Source of the DNA: Leptolyngbyaceae cyanobacterium HOT.MB2.61 | GTDB taxonomy: Bacteria; Cyanobacteriota; Cyanobacteriia; Leptolyngbyales; Leptolyngbyaceae | Assembly (NCBI GenBank): GCA_023511615.1 | Contig: JAIMBL010000001.1 | Span: 58,988 to 122,987 of the forward strand | Reading direction: 5' to 3' | DNA: 64,000 bases | In this document: piece after piece, positions 30,201-39,169 of the stretch | Layout: each line of letters begins with the position of its first letter | How positions within the stretch are numbered: the first letter of the stretch is position 1 | Position numbers and translations under genes: made by a program | Notes under the pieces: model-generated | The model's input: the letters and a program-made list of their open reading frames with translations, nothing else | The model's database searches: none | Told to the model about the DNA's origin: nothing

Positions 30201-30291
30201 AAACCATAGAGGTACTATCTGGACCAGCATAGTGCTGCCCTAGTTGAATGGGCTAAGGCAGCGTAGCTTTGGCCTAGACAAGCCATAGAGT

Positions 30292-30406
30292 TATAGCTGT
30301 CGCCAGGTTGCTTAGGACACTGGGTTTAAGGAGGGTGTGGGGGCGAAGCCCCCAGCCAGGGGTTCCACCCCTGCACCCTGTCCTCAGCCTGATGGCTATG
30401 GCTATA
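30292..30406. repeat. GC-core repeat, TATAGC/GCTATA-ended type
   Basis: TATAGCTGTCGCCAGGTTGCTTAGGACA...TGTCCTCAGCCTGATGGCTATGGCTATA; reverse complement of 23457-23572. Confidence 0.85.
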
Positions 30407-30407
30407 C

Positions 30408-30546
30408 TAGAGTTGTCTGAAAATAAGACAAAAAAGCCTTGAAAGCCCTATCCAGCAAGGGTTTCAGTCATTTTAACTCAGAATTTTTGTAATCCTTGCA
30501 CTGTAAGGGTTTCAGCCGCTTTCTTCGTTATTACCCGACAAGTCTA
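30408..30546. repeat. MITE-like element with imperfect TIRs TAGAGTTGTCTGAAAATAA / TTATTACCCGACAAGTCTA
   Basis: Ends are inverted and imperfect over about 20 bp or more. Confidence 0.6.
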
Positions 30547-30547
30547 C

Positions 30548-30593
30548 TATCTGGACTGTGAAAAGGGATCCCGCAAAATCCCTATTCACAGTG
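30548..30593. repeat. Short hairpin repeat (TATCTGGACTGTGAAAAGGGAT...ATCCCTATTCACAGTG)
   Basis: Resembles the reverse complement of 61289-61336. Confidence 0.55.
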
Positions 30594-30616
30594 CCCTCTT
30601 ATTTCACGAATCATTT

Positions 30617-30714
30617 ACAGTCAGTTTCAAATGCATGAACCACACTTCAGCCCCTAGCCCCTTAAAGCCAGCTTCTAGCCCTTCAAAGTGTGGCTAACTC
30701 AACTGAAAACCCCT
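30617..30714. repeat. Dispersed repeat, copy 2 (partner of 22249-22350)
   Basis: ACAGTCAGTTTCAAATGCATGAACCACAC...TGTGGCTAACTCAACTGAAAACCCCT. Confidence 0.85.
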
Positions 30715-30770
30715 CAGGACCGCTATTTGGGTATGCAAGGCAGGCAACGCCCACCTGCTAAACTAGTAGG

Positions 30771-32144
30771 TTATGTAAGTCTGCCAGCCAAAGCTTTTGT
30801 TTTAGCAGGAAAAGGCTCCTTCCCACGTGCCACCGCTACTCCCGCCAGTCCCCCACAGGTCAACGCAAAAACAGGATTAACCATCGCATTGAGAACACAG
30901 TCCAGTGCGTACATCATCAGAGCAACCGCCAGAGCTGCCGCTGGTGCCACCGCAGGATGAGTCCAAAGTCGAGCCGGGTACCGCATGCAGAAGACCACTA
31001 CGGGGAGTACCAGGGCTGTGAAAATACTGACTAATCCAACTGTCCCAAAGATACCAAAAGCAATAATCCACAAACTATCAGTAACCGAAATATCAGAACC
31101 ATATTCATCAAATACTCGGTTTCTGCCAAAACCTCCCCAACCAAATACTGGCTTTAAGCGTGCCCTTGCTGAGAGGATTTGCTCATTTTCAAATCTAAAA
31201 TCAACTGACTGTACCCGTTCTGCGGGAAAAAATTGAGCTAAAGTACTTGTGACTTGGGCTCGTGGAAATTCCCCTGTTGCACCTAAATTGAGATAGATAC
31301 ACATTCCTATTACAATGCCCCAGATTAGCCAGGTATTACGAAAATACTTAGCTACCACGAGGATTATCAGCGCAATACCAAATAGCAGGTAAGAACCAGT
31401 AGATCGGACTAAGACAAAGGTAATCAGCAAAAGCCCAACCCACAATCCAATTGGGATATCCCAAATTTTCTTAATAATGCCAGTCTGCCAGAGTACAACC
31501 CCCATCAAAGCAGCAGACATCATCCACATGCCCACCATCAAACCATGATTCATAAAAACGGTGGGTCTGTAACCGCCAAGCCGTAGCGACATGTGAAAAC
31601 CACCGGGGTTAAAGCCATAAAGCAACTCATGAACACTGGTCATCATGCGGCTTTCAAATAGACAGAAGGGGATGTAGAGTAAGCCCCCAATGAAAGTCCA
31701 GATCGCCAGGCTTCTGAGTCCTGCCAGATTATTCAAATAAATTCTTCCTAAGAAATAGGGGATTCCCCAGGTAACAACCTGGCTAAAAGTTGCTGAAAAT
31801 CCATCGTAGGGCCCCAGTCCATTCGTCATTGAGGAGAAGAAGGGACAAATGCACCAAACTGTCATTGGCACATCAATCCAGCTATATCTGAAGGAGCTAA
31901 AGCGACCGACGTCAAAAATAATGGTTGACAACAAAATTCCATAGCTTGTCGCTGACATCTTTTCATAGTCTGGGATACCCGGAAATTTCATGCTTGCCAT
32001 CGGCAAAAATAGCCAGGCACCCAAAAAACTAATAATGAGCGCCCGTTGCGCAGGAAACCGTGAAAAAATATAGACTACTGTGGGTAACCAGAGCAGAAGG
32101 ATGACGTTCGCAAGTGCATTCGCCTGGGGCATAGGATTACTCAA
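30771..32144 (-). CDS. O-antigen ligase/polymerase-like polytopic membrane protein
   Basis: 457 aa, many TM segments; FNPGGFHMSLRLGGYRPTVFMNHGLMVGMW; located among EPS genes. Confidence 0.7.
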   Translation of the reverse strand: MSNPMPQANALANVILLLWLPTVVYIFSRFPAQRALIISFLGAWLFLPMASMKFPGIPDYEKMSATSYGILLSTIIFDVGRFSSFRYSWIDVPMTVWCICPFFSSMTNGLGPYDGFSATFSQVVTWGIPYFLGRIYLNNLAGLRSLAIWTFIGGLLYIPFCLFESRMMTSVHELLYGFNPGGFHMSLRLGGYRPTVFMNHGLMVGMWMMSAALMGVVLWQTGIIKKIWDIPIGLWVGLLLITFVLVRSTGSYLLFGIALIILVVAKYFRNTWLIWGIVIGMCIYLNLGATGEFPRAQVTSTLAQFFPAERVQSVDFRFENEQILSARARLKPVFGWGGFGRNRVFDEYGSDISVTDSLWIIAFGIFGTVGLVSIFTALVLPVVVFCMRYPARLWTHPAVAPAAALAVALMMYALDCVLNAMVNPVFALTCGGLAGVAVARGKEPFPAKTKALAGRLT

Positions 32145-32267
32145 CAGATGCTGAAATAGGGGATTCAGGAGGTTGGCGATCGCCCGGTTCTGGCATTTCT
32201 TGAGAGAAGCTATCTGGACAAATAGTTCCCGACTTCACCTAAGTTTAGGATTCAGCAGACACGAAGT

Positions 32268-33368
32268 CTACTGCCAATCTCCCCGCTGGGAGCGTTCTAT
32301 CGCGGTATACAAAGCACCCTCAAACAAGTCTGTAGCATCATCCCAGGTGTAATCCGTTGCGGTTGAATGGGCAGCATCAGACATCGCCCGCCATTCCGTA
32401 TCGGACAATCTACACACCTGGAGTATTGCCTCTGCCATACTGGCAGGTTCTTCTGGCTTCACCAGTATACCCCCACCTTTTGCAATCAGTTCTGGTGCTG
32501 CACCAACAGCCGTTCCAATCACAGGAGTTCGGCAGGCCATTGCCTCCAGAATTGGTAAGCCAAAACCTTCTGAACGACTACTAAATAGCCAGGCATCACA
32601 ACTGGCGTAAATGTCCTTGATTTGATCCTGAGGAGGGCTCTGGAAATATTGAGATCCTTCAGGCAGAGGTAAGGCAGCAACTGGTGAATCGGCCCCAAAA
32701 GCGAGCAAACGCAACTCTGGTAAGGTTTGGCTAGCCAGGGAAAAAGCTTTAAGGCCGATATCAGTCCCCTTCCAATAAGCAGAGTTATACATCATCCCCA
32801 ACGTTGGGACAGATTGTTTGCTCCGGGGAAGGGAGTTAAACCGTTCCGTATCAACACTGTTGGGTACAAGGGAAACATGGCAGTCCCCGTATTTGAATTT
32901 CATTAAATCTAACAACCAGTTTGAGATAGTGATTTTGTGTAGAGGCATGAGATAGGTAGCCTCTACTCTTTGTTTGGGTAAATAGTCAAATGTCTCATGG
33001 TGTTGAATAAAATAAACTTTGGCTCCTTTCGATGGAGACAAATTAGTTACCCATTCCGCTGTTTCCCACCAGGTTGCGATCACAACATCAGCATCGGGCA
33101 CATCAGCATTAGTGATTGGACGACATTGATCAATCACTTGATGGTTGACGTCTAAACCATCCAGATGGGAAGCCGCAGATCCAGGTATTGATAGAAGACT
33201 TCGCCGTTTTAGCAGGGATTTGGCTTGCTCAAACAGGCTGGGTTGCCTGTAGGGCCTGGAAACTAAAAACACTTCGTGGCCCCGCCTTTGGAGACGCTCC
33301 GCGTAAGTTGCTACAACCCTGACTCCACCGCTCAGATCAGCATGGGGAAGAACAATAGTAATTTTCAT
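32268..33368 (-). CDS. Glycosyltransferase family 4 protein
   Basis: 366 aa; MKITIVLPHADLSGGVRVVATYAERLQRRGHEV, SRSEGFGLPILEAMACRTPVIGT. Confidence 0.9.
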   Translation of the reverse strand: MKITIVLPHADLSGGVRVVATYAERLQRRGHEVFLVSRPYRQPSLFEQAKSLLKRRSLLSIPGSAASHLDGLDVNHQVIDQCRPITNADVPDADVVIATWWETAEWVTNLSPSKGAKVYFIQHHETFDYLPKQRVEATYLMPLHKITISNWLLDLMKFKYGDCHVSLVPNSVDTERFNSLPRSKQSVPTLGMMYNSAYWKGTDIGLKAFSLASQTLPELRLLAFGADSPVAALPLPEGSQYFQSPPQDQIKDIYASCDAWLFSSRSEGFGLPILEAMACRTPVIGTAVGAAPELIAKGGGILVKPEEPASMAEAILQVCRLSDTEWRAMSDAAHSTATDYTWDDATDLFEGALYTAIERSQRGDWQ

Positions 33369-34129
33369 GAAATCTGTACTGAGTAGCAGGAGTTACATCC
33401 GTGGCCAGTGAAAAGGAGATATGCTGATTGTGGCCTATCACCTGGGCGGGAAGTCATGGTGCATACACTGAGTCATACAAGCTTTTTGAAAACGAACGAC
33501 TGATGCCGGTGAATGTGGAGGTGATCAACCCCTTTCTCCAACCTTCTCTGTATTAGAACATCACTGTTTTAGAACATCAGTGTAGCTAAAATAATCAAGG
33601 TTTAGAAGAATTAGAAAAAATACGCAACCAGCTACAGGCTATTTTCCTACAAGCTAAAAGTCCTCTACGAACGATGGTCCGATTATAAATTCTTCAGAAA
33701 ATAAGGTAGACGCAAAAAGTGTTACATAGTCTAATATATGAGGGAAACCAGTATGAATACGGTATTGAGGAAAGGGATCTTTATTCATTCTTTTATATAG
33801 AAACTTGCCCATTGGGAAACTTGTAAATCTTATATGAAGTCAAGGGCTAGAGAATGGAGCCTTCATCCGCGAATGTTTCATAATTGCAACTATCACTAGC
33901 CTACAGAGATGCTGCTAGCCGACTGTGAGCACGACCTAAACTGACACTCTAGCTCTCTGACGCTTCTTAGCGGGCTGCTTTAAGGCGAGGGCTATTGGCT
34001 TATCCAATGTTCGCAGGCTGGGGATGTGATCCATGCGGTCAGCGTTAAGGCAAATGTCGGATCAGTTATAGTTCGGTCAACGTTCAATGGAGAATTTAGA
34101 GCACCGTACTTCTGCTAATTGGGAATTTC

Positions 34130-35242
34130 ATGACTAAGGGAACAAATCGATTTGTTGCTGGGCTTACGCTGGCTACCTTTGTTGGGGCAACTCAAACCTT
34201 TCCAGCGATCGCCCAAACGGAAGCTCCACCAATCAGCTCCACTCAGAGTGCAGGGGCCAATCTGGCGGAGCAGGCTTACACCCTGGGTTCAGGGGATGTG
34301 ATTCGGGTTGATAGCTTTGATACGCAGGAACTGGTTCTAGAGCCACGCTACACCGTCTTACCCGATGGCTCAATCAATTTACCCTGGGTTGGTGGCGTTT
34401 CAGTAAGCGGCTTGACCTTGAAGCAGGCCTCCGAGCAGTTAGCTTCAAGATACAGTCGGTTTATCCGCAATCCCGTTATTACTGTCAGCTTACTCGCTCC
34501 TCGTCCATTGAAAATTGGTGTAATTGGGGAGGTCAATCGCCCCGGTTCCTACATCATTAGCGTTATTAGCAATGAAACCACTGTAGCCAGTCTCAACCAG
34601 CGAAACACAGGAGGTGGCGGCGATGGAGGTGGCGCCAACCAGTGGCCTACGATTATTAAGGCCATTCAAACGGCTGGGGGAATTACCCAATCTGCTAATG
34701 TTCGTCAGATCCAAATTAAGCGGCCTCAACCTTCAGGCACCGAGCAATTGATCAATGTTGATCTCTGGAGTTTTTTGCAGACCGGAGCCCTGTCCCAGGA
34801 TATTAGTTTGAGAGATGGTGATACTATCATCGTCCCAAAAACGACGAAATTGGATCCTGCGGAGGTGACCCAGGTTGCAATTAGTAACTTTTCCCCAGAA
34901 ACGATCAGAGTAAATGTGGTTGGTGAGGTAGTTACACCGGGAACTGTTCAAATCCGCCCAAGTTCAACTCTCAACCAGGGAATTATGGCGGCTGGCGGGT
35001 TCAAGCGGGGGCGAGCCAAGAATGATGTGGAGTTGATTCGGCTCAATTCGGATGGAACCGTGACCAGACGGGAAATTAAGGTTGACTTGTCCCAGGGACT
35101 GAGTGAGCAGAACAATCCAGCACTGTACAATAACGACATTATTGTCGTAAATCGCAATGCGATCGCTGGAATCACCGATTTTATAGGAACCACAGTCGGT
35201 CCTTTCCTGGGGCTTCTGGGCCTAATCAATATTTTCCAATGA
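34130..35242 (+). CDS. Polysaccharide export protein (Wza-like, Poly_export and SLBB)
   Basis: 370 aa; signal peptide; YTLGSGDVIRVDSFDTQEL, VIGEVNRPGSY. Confidence 0.9.
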   Translation: MTKGTNRFVAGLTLATFVGATQTFPAIAQTEAPPISSTQSAGANLAEQAYTLGSGDVIRVDSFDTQELVLEPRYTVLPDGSINLPWVGGVSVSGLTLKQASEQLASRYSRFIRNPVITVSLLAPRPLKIGVIGEVNRPGSYIISVISNETTVASLNQRNTGGGGDGGGANQWPTIIKAIQTAGGITQSANVRQIQIKRPQPSGTEQLINVDLWSFLQTGALSQDISLRDGDTIIVPKTTKLDPAEVTQVAISNFSPETIRVNVVGEVVTPGTVQIRPSSTLNQGIMAAGGFKRGRAKNDVELIRLNSDGTVTRREIKVDLSQGLSEQNNPALYNNDIIVVNRNAIAGITDFIGTTVGPFLGLLGLINIFQ

Positions 35243-35307
35243 TGGCCGAGGATTTTCTGGTTCGGGTGCTCTATCGGTAGATTCAGCAGGATAGTCGTGA
35301 GGTTGAT

Positions 35308-37623
35308 ATGAGAGCCGAGGAAAGTATCCAGGATTTGTCACTCAATAGTCGCAACAGATCGTTGGGGTTCAATAATGGCTTAGAAGACGACTTGGGTGAT
35401 GCACCATCTAATCAGAAGGGTCTGAATTTGGGCTCTCTGTTGAGAGTTGCCCGTCGAAATGCTCTTTTAATTGCTGCTATTACCCTGGCGACCACTGGCG
35501 CGGCAGCTTTGACAACCCTTGGCCCTCCCAGCTACAAAGGCAGCTTCAGCATCCTGGTGGAACCCATTAACTCCCAGGCTCGCTCTACGGACCCTTCTGC
35601 CATTTCTCGCGATCGCCAGAACCAGGAAGACCGGGTAGACTATCCTACCCTGCTTCAGGTGCTTCGAAGCCCAGAGCTTCTTTCCAAGATTGCAGGAGAA
35701 ATCCAGAGCCGTTATCCTGATGTAACCGCTGGTTCTTTACAGCGAGACTTACTGCGAAACAATCTGGTGGTTCAGCGTCCTGGAACAAACCTGTTGGACA
35801 CCGCAAAGATTATCGAGGTTACCTATGAAGGTACGGACCCGCAGCGAGTTCAGTACATCCTGCAAAAGCTTGCTGATGGCTTTTTGAAGTTTAGCCTTGA
35901 GTATCGGAAGACTCGGATTGGAGGCGGCGTCCAGTTCATTGAAGACCAGCTCCCCAGTCTGCAACAACGGGTTAATGGGCTGGAAGCCGAAATTCAGGCG
36001 CTGAAACAGCGTTATCGGATCGTCGATCCAACAGCGGAAGGGACAACTCTTTCTAATCAATTACAGGAAACGCGGGCTGCGCGAGCAGCGGCGCAAAGGG
36101 ACCTGGCAGAACAGCAAACTCTGTATTCTATGTTACAGAGGCAGATAGGGTTGACTCCGGAAGAAGCACTGGCAGCTTCTTCCTTAAGTGAAAACCCTCG
36201 CTATCAGGCTCTACTCACTCAATTAAAGACCGTTGAAGCTCAAATTGCAGTTAAAAAAGCCCGCTTTAACGACGAAAGCCCAGTCATACTGGCACTGCGA
36301 GATCAGCAGAAGAATCTTGAACGACTCTTGAATGAAGAGGCGCAGAAGAATCTGGGAGAAACTTCTAATGTCCCTGCAAGTTCTAAGGTACTCGCTTTTC
36401 AGAACCCAACCCGGATTGAGTTAATCCGGCAATATATTACTGCCGGAAACACTGTGCGACAGTTACAGGTTCGTAATCAGGCGGTCTCCCAAACGGAAGC
36501 CTTTCTCGATCAAAGGCTGCGACAATTCCCCGCTATTTCCCGGCAGTATAACGACTTGCAGCAACAGTTAGAAATTGCTACTCGAACTCTAAATCAGTTT
36601 TTGACTCAGCGCGAAACTTTACGGATAGAAGCCGCCCAAAAGGAAGTTCCCTGGGAAGTGATCTCGCCACCAACCATCGCACGGGATGAGAGGGGCAATC
36701 CGCAACCGCAACCGATTAAATCAGCTCGAAACGTGGGATTGGGAGCGATCGCAGGTTTAGTACTTGGTTTCGCGGCTGCTCTTTTGAGAGACAAGCGGAA
36801 GGATATTTTCTTTGATGATGAAGATATCAAAGGAGCCTTGAAACTGCCATTTCTGGGATCTGTTCCCTTTAGAGAGGGGGCAAATCCAGTCATGAACCCT
36901 CTGGCTGGAAACTCTGATACGTTCTCGAAAGCTTTCAACTCCCTCTACACCAACATTCGGTTTCTGGGATCCGAGTCATCGGTGCGATCGCTAGTTATTA
37001 GTTCTGCCTGCTCAGGTGATGGCAAAACCACAGTCGCCTTAAACCTGGCTCTGGCAGCTGCTTCTATGGGACAAAAGGTCTTGCTGGTTGATGGCAATTT
37101 GCGGGCCCCCCATCTCCATAACCTGCTGGGCCTGTCGAACTCCACAGGATTGAGTGAAATTTTTCTGGGCAAGGTGTCGCTGAATGAAGCGCTTCAGCGA
37201 TCGTCCCTGGACAAGAACCTTTCGATTCTGGCGGCGGGTCAACCTTCAGTCGATTCAATCAGAGCCCTAGGTACTTCCAGGATGCAAAGTCTTTCTCAGC
37301 AAATGCAGTCTGAGTTTGATTTGATTGTCTATGACACCCCAGACCTGTCAGAGTTTTCCGATGCTAAGTTCCTGGCTGCCCAGGCTGACGGAATCTTAAT
37401 GACAGTTGGGATCGGGCGCACTAAGCGTGCCTCGCTGACGCAGGTGATGTCGGAGCTAAATCGCTTCCATCTTCCGGTGTTAGGTCTGGTATCAAACCAG
37501 TGTGCGAAGAGTGTTCAGGATTCCTACGCTCAAGCCCAGCGCGATCAGCAGAACCAAGAACAAACAACCATCCTTGAAAATTTGGGCATTCTTAGACCAG
37601 GTCTACCAACTTCTAAGCAGTAG
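35308..37623 (+). CDS. Wzc-like polysaccharide co-polymerase / BY-kinase family protein
   Basis: 771 aa; Wzz N-terminus, coiled coil, ISSACSGDGKTTVALNLALAAASMGQKVLLVDGNLRAP, LIVYDTPDLSEFSDA. Confidence 0.9.
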   Translation: MRAEESIQDLSLNSRNRSLGFNNGLEDDLGDAPSNQKGLNLGSLLRVARRNALLIAAITLATTGAAALTTLGPPSYKGSFSILVEPINSQARSTDPSAISRDRQNQEDRVDYPTLLQVLRSPELLSKIAGEIQSRYPDVTAGSLQRDLLRNNLVVQRPGTNLLDTAKIIEVTYEGTDPQRVQYILQKLADGFLKFSLEYRKTRIGGGVQFIEDQLPSLQQRVNGLEAEIQALKQRYRIVDPTAEGTTLSNQLQETRAARAAAQRDLAEQQTLYSMLQRQIGLTPEEALAASSLSENPRYQALLTQLKTVEAQIAVKKARFNDESPVILALRDQQKNLERLLNEEAQKNLGETSNVPASSKVLAFQNPTRIELIRQYITAGNTVRQLQVRNQAVSQTEAFLDQRLRQFPAISRQYNDLQQQLEIATRTLNQFLTQRETLRIEAAQKEVPWEVISPPTIARDERGNPQPQPIKSARNVGLGAIAGLVLGFAAALLRDKRKDIFFDDEDIKGALKLPFLGSVPFREGANPVMNPLAGNSDTFSKAFNSLYTNIRFLGSESSVRSLVISSACSGDGKTTVALNLALAAASMGQKVLLVDGNLRAPHLHNLLGLSNSTGLSEIFLGKVSLNEALQRSSLDKNLSILAAGQPSVDSIRALGTSRMQSLSQQMQSEFDLIVYDTPDLSEFSDAKFLAAQADGILMTVGIGRTKRASLTQVMSELNRFHLPVLGLVSNQCAKSVQDSYAQAQRDQQNQEQTTILENLGILRPGLPTSKQ

Positions 37624-37764
37624 TTAACTTGAAAATCGGTGCAAGGATGGAAAGGGCGGCGTTTCCTGCCTGGAAGCGATCGCAGATTATGGAAGGCTAT
37701 CTGGAGAACCACTAACAGCCGACAACTGATAGCCTGATTTTATTCGCAGTGCTGTTTGATCTTA

Positions 37765-37879
37765 TATAGCTCTACGCAGGTGCGTCAGGACATTGGAATT
37801 AGAGAGGGAGTGGGGGCTTCGCCCCCAGTCAGGGGTTTCACCCCTGCCCCCCGTTCTAACCACAATGACTATCGCTATA
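37765..37879. repeat. GC-core repeat, TATAGC/GCTATA-ended type
   Basis: TATAGCTCTACGCAGGTGCGTCAGGACATTGG...TGGGGGCTTCGCCCCCA...GCTATA; right part of the 3246-3534 copy is its reverse complement. Confidence 0.8.
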
Positions 37880-37966
37880 CCTGTCCGAACCTGTGATTGA
37901 CCGTTCCTAGAGGCGTTTACAAATGCCTTTACGGATCATGCCGATTACTCTTCAAGGAAGGAATTA

Positions 37967-39169
37967 ATGGCTGTATTGCTTGGGGTTATCTCGCAGGCGA
38001 TCGCGCTGGTATTACTCGTTCCAGTTGTGGTTCTTTTTGTTGAATGTGCAGCAGCGATGTTGGGCCATCGGCGAATGGAGCGGGAACTGAGCCCTCGGCC
38101 CAGTATTGCAATTCTAATTCCAGCCTATAACGAGGCATCTGGAATTGGTGCAACCCTAGCGGCTCTGATACCCCAACTGTCTCCTGAGGATCGGTTGGTC
38201 GTGATTGCAGATAATTGTGATGATGACACCGCTACGATTGCACGCGAAATGGGCGCGAGAGTCGTTGAACGGTTCGACCAGGAACGCCGGGGCAAGGGTT
38301 ATGCCCTCGACTTTGGCCTAAAATCCCTCCAGGCTAATCCGCCAGAAGTTGTCATTGTGGTAGATGCAGACTGCTCCGTTGAATCGGGGACGATTGAAAA
38401 AATTGCTCGTCAGGCAATGACTTACACACGACCGATTCAAGCTATCTATCTGATGACTCGACCCGCCAGTCTAGGAGCGAAAGAAGCGGTTTCGCTGCTG
38501 GCCTTTACGGTGAAAAATTGGGTTCGTCCGGTTGGGCTGGATCGTCTTGGGATTCCTTGCCTGCTCACAGGAACGGGGATGGCGTTTCCTTGGGCTGTGA
38601 TTCAAACAGTCTCCCTTGCCAGTGGCAACATTGTTGAGGATATGAAGCTGGGGCTAGATCTGGCACTGGCTGGACATCCACCGATGCTTTGTTCAGAGGC
38701 CAGGGTGATGGGGGTTCTGCCTCAGCAGGCTCATGCCGCCAAGAGCCAGAGAACACGCTGGGAGCATGGTCATCTGCAAACTCTTCTGACCCAGGTTCCT
38801 CGCCTTGTTGCTGCTGCGATTCAGACCCGACGCCTTGATTTAGTGGCGATCGCCCTTGACCTTTCAGTCCCTCCCCTTTCCCTGCTGGTACTCCTCTGGT
38901 TAGTGGCCATGATTCTCGCCTTAATCGCTGGATGGCTGGAGGGGTCGCTAATTCCAATCTTCATCACGGTTTTAGAAGGAATTTTGATTCTGACCGCAAT
39001 CCTGTTGTCCTGGGCTAAGTTTGCCAGACAGGATTTACCGTTGCGAACGCTCCTTTCTGTTCCCTTATACGTCCTGTGGAAAATTCCTCTATACTTCGCT
39101 TTTCTGGTGAAGCCTCAATCTAAGTGGGTTCGAACTGAACGGGATACGGTGGACTCACCGAATTCTTAA
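37967..39169 (+). CDS. Glycosyltransferase family 2 membrane protein
   Basis: 400 aa; IAILIPAYNEASGIGATL, VDADCSVESG, QRTRWEHGHLQTL. Confidence 0.92.
   Translation: MAVLLGVISQAIALVLLVPVVVLFVECAAAMLGHRRMERELSPRPSIAILIPAYNEASGIGATLAALIPQLSPEDRLVVIADNCDDDTATIAREMGARVVERFDQERRGKGYALDFGLKSLQANPPEVVIVVDADCSVESGTIEKIARQAMTYTRPIQAIYLMTRPASLGAKEAVSLLAFTVKNWVRPVGLDRLGIPCLLTGTGMAFPWAVIQTVSLASGNIVEDMKLGLDLALAGHPPMLCSEARVMGVLPQQAHAAKSQRTRWEHGHLQTLLTQVPRLVAAAIQTRRLDLVAIALDLSVPPLSLLVLLWLVAMILALIAGWLEGSLIPIFITVLEGILILTAILLSWAKFARQDLPLRTLLSVPLYVLWKIPLYFAFLVKPQSKWVRTERDTVDSPNS

Noticed and set aside
33400-34100. Possible gene remnants in the long intergenic region upstream of the Wza-like gene (short frames such as MLIVAYHLGGKSWCIH)
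   Set aside because: Frames too short and no recognisable family.
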